Assembly: GCA_024229615.1 (NCBI GenBank)
Contig: JAAESG010000200.1
Span: 1-32,087, forward strand
Source of the DNA: Gammaproteobacteria bacterium
Lineage (GTDB): Bacteria > Pseudomonadota > Gammaproteobacteria > GCA-001735895
Length of the DNA: 32,087 nucleotides
Reading direction: 5' to 3'
The translations under genes were made by a program, and so were the position numbers. Position 1 is the first letter of the stretch; each line of letters starts with the position of its first letter. Below the pieces are notes generated by a model. The model did not search any database and had not been told where the DNA came from. It worked only from the letters and a program-made list of their open reading frames with translations. Positions 17,614 to 27,319 of the stretch are shown here, in pieces.

Positions 17614-19008
17614 TCAGCCCCGGGTTTGATGTTCAGAACAATCAGAGCTTACCGATGTACTGTGGTTGTGGACGCGTGCATCGTATAGCTCGATACGGCC
17701 ACCACCGAGGGCGTGGGCGTGATGCATGGCATGGCTCGCATGTCTTAACAATTCCTCAGCGGCTTGCTCATGGCTTTCGCAATGAGATGCGCCAATACTG
17801 GTTGTCACGAAAATCTCCGAGCTTGATATCATCAATGGTGTCAGAAACGCATCCTGGATTTTCTGTGCGAAATCGGTCACCGATGACTGTCCGCGGGTAG
17901 TTTCGATCAGCAATCCCCAGCGTTCATTTTCCAGACCCGTGATGCTGTCCTGGGGACCGATAAGTTTACCCAGGCGTTGTGCGACTTCGCGGGATAAACG
18001 ATCAATCGCATCGTTATCCGCCGATTCCAGGGCATTGAGTAAGCGATTCAGGTGGACCACATAAACGGTCAGTTGATGACCGTCGGTTGCCGTACGCAGA
18101 ATGGCATTTTGCAGTCGATCATTGAAAAGTTGTGGCGTGGGGAGACCGGTTACATCATCGTAGAGTATACTGATCAGTCGATTTCGGCTGTAGTTCTCCT
18201 TGCTTAAGGTGTCTGTAATGAATCCTTCCAGTCCAAGCCATTCATGGTTGCTGGAAAATATGCCTTTTCCGCACTCCCATACCCACTTGATCTTGTTATC
18301 GGCGGTCGTGATGCGATATGTTTTTTCAAATCGGCGGTTTTCGCGAATACCGCTTTGCACTTCTTCCCAGACTGCTTGCTGGTCATCGGGATGAATCATT
18401 GAGCCATAAGACAGTCGCTTGTTATTGATGATATCCTCGGGGTGATAGCCAGTCAGTTTATAACTGCTGCCACTGACATACTCCATGGTCCAGTCGGGAT
18501 TGTTTCTGCATCGGTACACCATACCCGGCAAATCATTGAGCAACGCGGTCAGGGTACGTTGATTTGCAAGCACCAGCTCCTCTTCACTAACGCGATCGCT
18601 GATATTGTTGATTGTGCCGACAATGCCGTTGATCTGCTGATCCGATGAGCGTGCAACGGCAGCATGTATTTCAGTCCAAAGGTAGTTACCGTCCGAGATC
18701 AGGAAGCGAAATGCCTGGGTGCAGTGATCCACTTCACCGCATTGCATTTTTGCGAAGATTTCCTTACTGCGCGATCTGTCCTGGGGATGCACATAGTCGA
18801 TGAAGTTGGTGCCGATGCACTCGTTGACTTCAAACCCCGAAAGTTGAGACCAGCTCCGGTTTAAAAAGCACCACTGACCTTGCAGATCAATTTCGAACAC
18901 CACCTGCGGCAAGCACCGTATTATGTTTCCATAGCGCTCATCGGTAACCAGGTCTGGCGCCTGGTTTTTAGCGGAAGATTCTGGACTGTTGTGGAGTTTG
19001 ATTCCCAA
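17614..19008 (-). CDS. PAS-PAS protein with a degenerate GGDEF domain, 464 aa
   Basis: Two PAS/PAC modules (about residues 25-140 and 150-272) precede a diguanylate-cyclase-like domain that begins DDVTGLPTPQLFNDRL. The GGDEF active-site motif is replaced by ENERW, and the metal-binding Asp after the first strand is not in its usual context. Catalytic c-di-GMP synthesis is therefore unlikely. It has no transmembrane segment and no EAL domain. The only possible start in frame is a TTG at 19008 with AGGAG just two bases away, so initiation may be weak or unusual. It follows the response-regulator gene by 95 bases on the same strand, which suggests a role in the same signalling pathway, possibly as a ligand sensor or GTP/c-di-GMP-binding effector. 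Confidence 0.85.
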   Translation of the reverse strand: MGIKLHNSPESSAKNQAPDLVTDERYGNIIRCLPQVVFEIDLQGQWCFLNRSWSQLSGFEVNECIGTNFIDYVHPQDRSRSKEIFAKMQCGEVDHCTQAFRFLISDGNYLWTEIHAAVARSSDQQINGIVGTINNISDRVSEEELVLANQRTLTALLNDLPGMVYRCRNNPDWTMEYVSGSSYKLTGYHPEDIINNKRLSYGSMIHPDDQQAVWEEVQSGIRENRRFEKTYRITTADNKIKWVWECGKGIFSSNHEWLGLEGFITDTLSKENYSRNRLISILYDDVTGLPTPQLFNDRLQNAILRTATDGHQLTVYVVHLNRLLNALESADNDAIDRLSREVAQRLGKLIGPQDSITGLENERWGLLIETTRGQSSVTDFAQKIQDAFLTPLMISSSEIFVTTSIGASHCESHEQAAEELLRHASHAMHHAHALGGGRIELYDARVHNHSTSVSSDCSEHQTRG

Positions 19009-19103
19009 TGCTCCTGCCCTGTTTCTGTTATTTTAGGACACCATTTTCAGGTGTAATTCTCGGTATCACAATTCCCTGTGAGGGGTAGTACCATGGGTGT
19101 AGT

Positions 19104-19778
19104 TCAGGACTCCCCTCGCGGGTTGTTGGAATAACCGTTTTCAAATGCCCATACGGCGACTTCAAGTCGTGAACTCAAGTTTAGTTTGCGCAGGATATTT
19201 TTCACGTGAACTTTCACCGTTCCTTCGCTTATCTCAAGCTCCCGGGCGATCAATTTATTGTTCTTGCCTTCGGCAATCAGTCCTACAATTTCCTCTTCTC
19301 GGCTCGTAAACTCAACCTGATTTGGTGGCGGCGAAAGGTTGTCGCTGCGCAGTACGTTAGCCAAAAGTGTAGAAATGGTTTCATCAAGAACGGTCTGTCC
19401 CTCAACCGCGCGATGTAACTTCATCAGAATTTCTTCTGGTTCCATATCCTTGAGCAGATAACCATCGGCACCGCTTCTGAGTGTGGAAACGATATCGGCT
19501 TCCGAGTTTGAAACGGTTAGCATGATGACCAGTAATTCCGGGTTATCTGTCTTCAGTTGCTTCAATACGGCAAGGCCGTCCATTCCCTTCATATTAAGAT
19601 CGAGTAAAACCAGATCCGGCTGCAGTTCCCGGGTCAGCTCGATGCCGCTAGGTCCATCTGCCGCGTCAGCCACGAGGTTGAAACTCGTATCGAGCTGAAA
19701 CAGTTGTTCTGAACCTTTGCGAAACAGGGGATGGTCGTCGATGACCAGAACAGAATAAGGCGGATCGTGATCAATCAT
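19104..19778 (-). CDS. NarL/FixJ-family response regulator, 224 aa
   Basis: The receiver domain has the acidic pair at 14-15 (VLVIDDHPLF), phospho-acceptor Asp60 (LVLLDLNM) and the conserved Lys in YLLKDM. It is followed by a LuxR-type helix-turn-helix: TSREEEIVGLIAEGKNNKLIARELEI, then SEGTVKVHVKNILRKLNLSSR. It overlaps the kinase gene by eight bases, so they are a cognate pair. The neighbouring methylated-amine genes carry a shared upstream element with NarL-like TAC cores, which makes it the best candidate regulator. The resemblance to NarL is clear, but the signal need not be nitrate. Confidence 0.92.
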   Translation of the reverse strand: MIDHDPPYSVLVIDDHPLFRKGSEQLFQLDTSFNLVADAADGPSGIELTRELQPDLVLLDLNMKGMDGLAVLKQLKTDNPELLVIMLTVSNSEADIVSTLRSGADGYLLKDMEPEEILMKLHRAVEGQTVLDETISTLLANVLRSDNLSPPPNQVEFTSREEEIVGLIAEGKNNKLIARELEISEGTVKVHVKNILRKLNLSSRLEVAVWAFENGYSNNPRGES

Positions 19779-20991
19779 TGCCGGCGTCAGCCATGGCTTT
19801 GCTTGAGCGCGGTACTTGTTGAACTAACTGTACTAATTTCTGAGGTTTGAAAGAGATTGTTATTTTAGTGCCACCGCTCGATTGTTCCTCGACTGTAAAC
19901 TTGCCATTCAAGGTTTGACTGCGTTCCTGCATGATAATAAGGCCGTGATGTTTTGCCCGCCTTTGCATTTGATCTATCCCCACGCCATCGTCTTCGATAG
20001 ATATCTGTATGCAATGGTCGTGGTCCTGGTGCAGCATCACCCGGGCACGTTTGGCATGCGAGTGCCTTACGGTATTGGATAATGCTTCCCGAATGATATG
20101 TTGAATCTGCATTTCCTCGTCGGTGGTCAACTCGTCGCTGCCCAGTCGGTTATCGAGTTCGAACACGATATTGCTGCGTTTTCCAAACTCGGCTATCGAT
20201 TCTTCAATCGCCTGATTGAAGTTTTCTCCGTTCATCGTCAAACGGAATATCGTCATCAATTCGCGCAGCTGACGATAGGCTACTTTGAGATTGCCACGAA
20301 GTTCCTGGATCACCAGTTCGACTTCGCTCGAGTCACGCTGATTTTCAGTCATTCCATTTTTAAATATCGATTGCAGCCGACTTGCCTGAATCTTCAGGTA
20401 GGTGAGTGACTGCGCCAATGAATCATGCAGTTCTCTGGAGATGGTTGCCCGCTCCTGTTGTAGCGCTCGGCGGTGGTTGACCTGTGCCAGGCGAGTCGCA
20501 CAGATGACATCGGCGAATCCCTGGGCCAGAATTTCGACTACCTGGTGCCGGGTTTCCCTGACCTTTTGTGCACTTTCGCATATCAGTACCAGTACGGCGT
20601 ACTCGACACTGGCCTCGCAATTTATCCGGGTCGCTTTAACGAGTAGATTGGGTTGATTGTCAGCGCAATACCAGAACCCCGAGCTTGACCTGGCGTGCTC
20701 GAGGGAGCGGGCATAATTCTGTACGCTCAAACCATAGTTCGAGATATCTCCGTTACTGGCGATCAGGGTAGCCTGCGAGTCGTCCATCGCGTAGTGGTAT
20801 ATTGCGCTGGTCTGTATCGGCAGCAGGTCTTTGATACTGCTCAGCATGGGACGATAAGGATCGGTAGAATCGGGTTTCGTCAGAATGCTGAACAGGGTGG
20901 TATTGAGCAACTTGTAGGCAGTACAGCAATCGCGCTGGCTTTCATCCTTCAATTCCATACTCGTCTGCCGAGCAATATCGAGTGTCTGCAT
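19771..20991 (-). CDS. Soluble NarX-like sensor histidine kinase, 406 aa
   Basis: The N-terminal half (about residues 20-165) looks like a GAF-type sensor with several Cys residues (22, 23, 109, 125, 138, 164). It is followed by the HisKA_3 dimerisation box ISRELHDSLAQSLTYLKIQ with phospho-acceptor His189. The catalytic domain has the N box IIREALSNTVRHSHAKRA, G1 box DDGVGI and a final GGTKITISF. There is no transmembrane segment, unlike true NarX/NarQ, so the signal is cytoplasmic. The start has GGGGGA just upstream. It lies divergent from the second GcvT-like gene, across a 367-base promoter region. Confidence 0.92.
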   Translation of the reverse strand: MQTLDIARQTSMELKDESQRDCCTAYKLLNTTLFSILTKPDSTDPYRPMLSSIKDLLPIQTSAIYHYAMDDSQATLIASNGDISNYGLSVQNYARSLEHARSSSGFWYCADNQPNLLVKATRINCEASVEYAVLVLICESAQKVRETRHQVVEILAQGFADVICATRLAQVNHRRALQQERATISRELHDSLAQSLTYLKIQASRLQSIFKNGMTENQRDSSEVELVIQELRGNLKVAYRQLRELMTIFRLTMNGENFNQAIEESIAEFGKRSNIVFELDNRLGSDELTTDEEMQIQHIIREALSNTVRHSHAKRARVMLHQDHDHCIQISIEDDGVGIDQMQRRAKHHGLIIMQERSQTLNGKFTVEEQSSGGTKITISFKPQKLVQLVQQVPRSSKAMADAGND

Positions 20992-21163
20992 TGATCCCCC
21001 GGTTACCGAATCGATCCGTAAACGTCAGTCTGGCATGATAGCAGTTCGATCTCTTGATCCGAGTCAGGTCTTTCTGCCGTCATCTGGCGCTGGCGTCGAG
21101 GTTTTATCAAAAAGCGGTAAAATCATCTTAATACAAGCCTGCGTTTATTGACATTACTCACTA

Positions 21164-21192
21164 GGTAGTACTACCGATGTGTAATTGACGAT
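21164..21192 (+). promoter_or_regulatory. Shared putative regulator site B
   Basis: The palindrome GGTAGTACTACC (21164-21175) is followed by AATTGACGAT (21183-21192). The spacing from the TAC core to AATTGACGAT is identical to sites A and C. Confidence 0.6.
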
Positions 21193-21231
21193 AAGTAGCA
21201 TTATGCCAAACATATTGTACGCGTGAAGAGT

Positions 21232-21269
21232 CTTTGAAAAATTCCACAATGTATTTTTCAAAGCGCTTT
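21232..21269. promoter_or_regulatory. Inverted repeat and LacI-type palindrome in the leader
   Basis: CTTTGAAAAAT and ATTTTTCAAAG form a perfect 11-bp inverted repeat around 10 bases. The right arm runs into AAAGCGCTTT, which has the central CG symmetry of LacI/GalR-family operators. It could be an operator or an RNA hairpin in the leader of the GcvT-like gene about 90 bases downstream. Confidence 0.45.
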
Positions 21270-21358
21270 ACAAATTCGAACGCTTGCTGCCAGCGGACTC
21301 TGGATTCGCATCGGTATGAGCCTCGACTATCTCAAAACTACGATGCTGGGGAAAGGAT

Positions 21359-22465
21359 ATGACATTTAAAAGAAACACTGCGCTTGCCGAGCGTCATGTT
21401 GCATTGGGCGCCGAGCTTGAAGAATGGAATGACATGGGAATGGCCTGGGAATACGATCAGGATGTCAATGATGAACATCGAGCGGTGCGCAATGCAGCGG
21501 GCTTGTTCGACGTATCCGGCCTCAAGAAAGTTCATATACTCGGACCCGACGCACTCGCCGTTGCGGATCACATGATTACCCGCGACATGAGTAAAATTTC
21601 CTGTGGTCGTTCAGTCTACGCGATCATACTGGACGAAAACGGTGGTTTTACCGACGATTGCATCATGTTCAACCTGGCTCCGAATCACATTATGATGGTA
21701 CATGGCTCTGGCACGGCGATGACCCAACTGCAGAAATCTGCCGAGGGCAAGAACGTTCAGGTCCAGTTTGATGATGATTTGCATGATCTGTCATTTCAGG
21801 GACCGAAGTCGGTGGAGGTTCTGAAAGATCATACGCCCATCGATCTCGAGGCTTTGAAATATTTCCATCAACAGTCGACCACGCTGTTTGGTCGCGACTG
21901 TATCATTTCACGTACCGGCTTTTCAGGCGAGAGAGGCTACGAGGTTTTTGCCAAGTCCGATGACGCGGTGATTATCTGGGATTCGATTCTCGAACACGGT
22001 CGGCCCGCGGGCGTGCTCCCCTGTACCTTTAACTGTATCGATGCGATCCGGGTTGAGGCGGCACTGCTGTTTTATCCGTTCGATATGAATGAATCCAACA
22101 CGCCCTGGGAAGTGGGGCTGGGATTTGCGGTTTCCAAGGACAAACAGGGAGACTACCGGGGTAAACAGGCCTGCATGGATTCGATGGGCAAGGAAAAGAT
22201 CAAGGTATGTGGCATCATCGCGGATAGCGATAGCGCCGTGGATGCAGAAGCTGAACTGTTTCAGGACGATCGCAAGGTCGGGAAAGTGACGGCACCGAAT
22301 TTTTCACCGGTGTTGAATCAATCGATAGCCCTGGTGCAGATCGAGCCTGCGCTTGCCGAACCGGGTATCCAGGTTGAAGTCAGGGGTGGAGGCACTTCGT
22401 GCACCGCTACGACCACCAGCCTGCCATTTTACAATCCTAGCAAAAGTAATCGCGAACAGACTTAA
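21359..22465 (+). CDS. GcvT-family aminomethyltransferase-like protein, 368 aa (second paralogue)
   Basis: This is the paralogue of the minus-strand gene at 2930-4030 and begins similarly: ALGAELEEWNDMGMAWEY against ALGAEMGEWNNMAVAFSF. Folate-binding family marks are AGLFDVSGLKKV, TDDCIM (conserved acidic residue), QGPKS, SRTGFSGERGYEVF and NTPWEVGLGFAVSKD. The start has GGGGA eight bases before the ATG. It sits directly upstream of tmd under a shared promoter element, with only a hairpin between them. The most likely role is THF-dependent capture of one-carbon units from TMA oxidation, analogous to the GcvT-like domain of TMAO demethylase. This is inference from fold and context; direct demethylation of another N- or S-methyl substrate is equally possible. 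Confidence 0.88.
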   Translation: MTFKRNTALAERHVALGAELEEWNDMGMAWEYDQDVNDEHRAVRNAAGLFDVSGLKKVHILGPDALAVADHMITRDMSKISCGRSVYAIILDENGGFTDDCIMFNLAPNHIMMVHGSGTAMTQLQKSAEGKNVQVQFDDDLHDLSFQGPKSVEVLKDHTPIDLEALKYFHQQSTTLFGRDCIISRTGFSGERGYEVFAKSDDAVIIWDSILEHGRPAGVLPCTFNCIDAIRVEAALLFYPFDMNESNTPWEVGLGFAVSKDKQGDYRGKQACMDSMGKEKIKVCGIIADSDSAVDAEAELFQDDRKVGKVTAPNFSPVLNQSIALVQIEPALAEPGIQVEVRGGGTSCTATTTSLPFYNPSKSNREQT

Positions 22466-22478
22466 ACATCTGGACAAT

Positions 22479-22502
22479 ACCCTCCTCCCCCTGGAGGAGG
22501 GT
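22479..22502 (+). terminator. Hairpin after the second GcvT-like gene
   Basis: A perfect 10-bp stem, ACCCTCCTCC/GGAGGAGGGT, has a 4-base loop and only a weak T stretch after it. It probably acts as a partial terminator or a 3'-end protecting hairpin. Confidence 0.65.
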
Positions 22503-22653
22503 TGGTTCGGTATTCCAGGTACAGATCTATCCCCAATTTCGAGGCTGACATCGGTCACTCGCCCCGGTCCTGTTTATCAGCTCGACTTTTTTATTAAAAA
22601 ACGGCAGGTTTCTCCCACCATCACAGCGCCTAAGTAGTAGTACGTACTCCATT

Positions 22654-22682
22654 GAGGTTACAACTTCGTGGCAATTGACGAT
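22654..22682 (+). promoter_or_regulatory. Shared putative regulator site C (tmd)
   Basis: AATTGACGAT at 22673-22682 is preceded by TACAAC at the same spacing as in sites A and B. The GGTRG part is less conserved here, but a separate palindrome AGTACGTACT lies 6 bases upstream of this block. Confidence 0.5.
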
Positions 22683-22792
22683 TGCCAGGCCTGGATCGAT
22701 GATTTAGGGTCAGTACTTAACCCGGCTTGTGGAGCACGGACGAGCGACTGGTGCTCGTGTCCAAACCCCGGGTTGTGTGAATAACTCAATAA

Positions 22793-25003
<2,211 letters not shown>

Positions 25004-25018
25004 ACGGAAGCGGACACA

Positions 25019-25050
25019 GCGGCGGGGCCCGAAAACCAGGGCTCCGCCGC
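25019..25050 (+). other. Intercistronic GC-rich hairpin after tmd
   Basis: A 12-bp stem (25019-25030 with 25039-25050, one G-T wobble) has an 8-base loop and no T tract. It probably stabilises the tmd mRNA 3' end or reduces readthrough into the membrane oxidoreductase gene, giving more Tmd than membrane protein. Confidence 0.6.
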
Positions 25051-25162
25051 ACTTCCCGCGATCTGCCAGGAGTGCGCTGATCGATAGACACTGGCTCACC
25101 CGAATCATTCTTAAAGTTTGCAAGCCTGACGCAAATTTAATTCTGACAGCGATTTGGAAACC

Positions 25163-27319
25163 ATGATTGACTCCGGACATGAACCTCAGACAGTAACCCG
25201 CATATTGTTCCAGGATTTCCCTACCTGGATGATGGTGGTCTTTTACCTGGCGGCGATCGCTGCCATTGTGGCCTTTGCTTACGGATGTTACGTGCAGCTA
25301 CGCAAGTATCGGCGCGGCCAGTCTCTTTCACTACCGGGAGTCGTGCAGGGAGTGCTGGCGATGGCTGGAGAGCTACTCAGTCATCGCAACCTGAAGCGTC
25401 GTGATCGCAGCGCGGGTCTGGCACATGGATTGATATTTTTTGGATTCGCGATGTTGTTCGTGGGCACTGCGACTATCACCCTCGAGTACGATATCCTGGC
25501 ACCGATCACGGGCTGGAGGTTCTGGTACGGTTCTTTTTACCTGTGGTTTTCCCTGTTCGTCGATCTGGCAGGTCTGGCGCTTATCGGCGGTCTACTTTAC
25601 ATGATGTATCGGCGCAAATGGCTGGCCTTGCCCAAGCTCGATTATACGCGTCCCGATCGGAAACCGGATGAAGCGGATTTCGACCGCAGCTGGTATCGTC
25701 GCGAGGACTGGCTGTTTCTATGGACGTTGATTTTAATCGGCGTCACCGGCTTTTTACTCGAAGCCGACCGACTGTTGTGGTTGCAAGATGACGCTACGGT
25801 GTGGAATTACCGCTGGTGGTCTCCGGTCGGTGCGCTGCTCGCCGGGTTACTGGATGGGCTGGGAGTGACGAATGCTGCTGCCGAAAGTGCTCGCTACGTA
25901 CTCTGGTGGATACACGGCTTGCTCGCTTTTTGTTTCATCGGGATACTGCCATTCACCAAGGTCAAACATATCTTCACCGCGATGGCATCGCTCTCCTTGC
26001 GCCATCCGAAGCCGGCAGCGTGCCTGCCGAGTACGGATATCGAGGCCGATACCATCGGCCATCGATTGATCACCGATTTTACCTGGAAACAGTTATTGCA
26101 TCTGGATGCCTGCACCAAGTGTGGTCGTTGTCACGAAGCCTGCCCGGCGAATGCCACGGGCTTCCCCCTGTCACCTCGCGATCTGGTACTAAGCCTGCGT
26201 GAATTGGCCAATAGCAAGTTGCAAAGTCGCGTCTTGCCGGGGACAGAAGCCTTGCAGGCCGTCGGTGACGGTATCAATCAGGTTCGTCACGAAACGCTCT
26301 GGTCCTGTCGCAGCTGTGCTGCCTGCGTCGAAATATGCCCGGTCGGAATAGAACATGTGCCGATGATCGTCGAGATGCGCAGGGCTCTGGTGGAAGATGG
26401 TGAAATGGACCCTGCGGTTCAAACCGCGTTGCAAAATGTACAGAAACGGGGTAACTCGATCGGCGAAAACAAACGTCGGCGAGCGGCCTGGACCAAGAAG
26501 CTTGATTTTGAAATCAAAGACGCTCGCAAGGAGGTCGTAGAGGTCCTGTGGTTTGTCGGTGATTACGCTTCCTTCGATCCGCGCTATCAGAAGGTCGCAC
26601 AAACTTTCGCCCGAATCTTGCGTGCCAGTGGCGTTGATTTCGGCATTCTTTACGAAGCCGAAATGACCGCCGGTAATGATGTTCGACGGGTCGGTGAAGA
26701 AGGTTTGTTTGAGTATGTCGCAGAAGCCAACATCGAAACCCTGTCGGCTTGCGAGTTCGAGACCATCGTCACCACCGACCCGCATAGTTTTAACACGCTC
26801 AAAAATGAATATCCCGATCTCGGCGGTGAATTTAACGTTGTGCACGCTACGCAAATGCTTGAGCGCATGCTCGTAGAAGACAGAATTCCACTACGGCGTA
26901 AGCTTGAACGGCGCGTAACTTACCACGACTCCTGCCATCTGGGTCGGCTTAACCAGGAGTACGGTGCACCGCGCGAAGTACTGTCGAGCATCGGTGTGGA
27001 TATTGTTGAAATGCCACGTAACTATTGCAACTCGTTTTGTTGTGGTGCCGGTGGCGGCCGAATCTGGACTCCGGATCCGCTGGAGATGGAGAAACCAGCT
27101 GAAAATCGGATGCGCGAAGCCGCACTAATCGAAGATATCGATGCGTTTGTGGTGAACTGCCCGAAGTGTATGAACATGTTCGAAGATGCTGTTAAATCGA
27201 CGGGCAACGACGATCGACTGGAGGTTGTCGAGGTTATCGAACTGGTTGCCGCCTGCATGGACCTTGAGCCTGTCGCTACGGTGACGGAAGCAGCAATTGA
27301 AGCAGAGCAAGAGCAGTGA
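25163..27319 (+). CDS. Membrane ETF:quinone oxidoreductase-like Fe-S protein (EtfD/DgcB type)
   Basis: It likely takes electrons from reduced ETF and delivers them to membrane quinone, as proposed for mycobacterial EtfD and for DgcB of dimethylglycine catabolism. The N-terminal ~290 residues are a NarI-like membrane domain with several helices and candidate heme His residues (WWIHGLLAF, TKVKHIF). Two 4Fe-4S motifs follow (CTKCGRCHEACP, CRSCAACVEICPVG), then two CCG-type domains. The second CCG domain is complete (HDSCHLGR, FCCGAGGG, NCPKCMNMF). The first has lost its cysteines (TTDPHSFNT where TTCPHCFNT is usual). I choose ATG 25163; a TTG nine bases upstream is possible. The next gene overlaps its stop. 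Confidence 0.9.
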   Translation: MIDSGHEPQTVTRILFQDFPTWMMVVFYLAAIAAIVAFAYGCYVQLRKYRRGQSLSLPGVVQGVLAMAGELLSHRNLKRRDRSAGLAHGLIFFGFAMLFVGTATITLEYDILAPITGWRFWYGSFYLWFSLFVDLAGLALIGGLLYMMYRRKWLALPKLDYTRPDRKPDEADFDRSWYRREDWLFLWTLILIGVTGFLLEADRLLWLQDDATVWNYRWWSPVGALLAGLLDGLGVTNAAAESARYVLWWIHGLLAFCFIGILPFTKVKHIFTAMASLSLRHPKPAACLPSTDIEADTIGHRLITDFTWKQLLHLDACTKCGRCHEACPANATGFPLSPRDLVLSLRELANSKLQSRVLPGTEALQAVGDGINQVRHETLWSCRSCAACVEICPVGIEHVPMIVEMRRALVEDGEMDPAVQTALQNVQKRGNSIGENKRRRAAWTKKLDFEIKDARKEVVEVLWFVGDYASFDPRYQKVAQTFARILRASGVDFGILYEAEMTAGNDVRRVGEEGLFEYVAEANIETLSACEFETIVTTDPHSFNTLKNEYPDLGGEFNVVHATQMLERMLVEDRIPLRRKLERRVTYHDSCHLGRLNQEYGAPREVLSSIGVDIVEMPRNYCNSFCCGAGGGRIWTPDPLEMEKPAENRMREAALIEDIDAFVVNCPKCMNMFEDAVKSTGNDDRLEVVEVIELVAACMDLEPVATVTEAAIEAEQEQ

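Larger units (their letters stand above)
20992..21358. promoter_or_regulatory. Divergent promoter region between kinase and second GcvT-like gene
   Basis: This 367-base gap has three visible elements on the side of the GcvT-like gene. They are the shared site B (21164-21192, including the palindrome GGTAGTACTACC), a perfect 11-bp inverted repeat with a 10-base loop (21232-21242/21253-21263), and the overlapping palindrome AAAGCGCTTT (21260-21269). No small gene is evident. Confidence 0.6.

Noticed and set aside
17614-19008. Active diguanylate cyclase
   Set aside because: The GGDEF motif is replaced by ENERW and the domain has no EAL partner, so catalytic activity is not supported.
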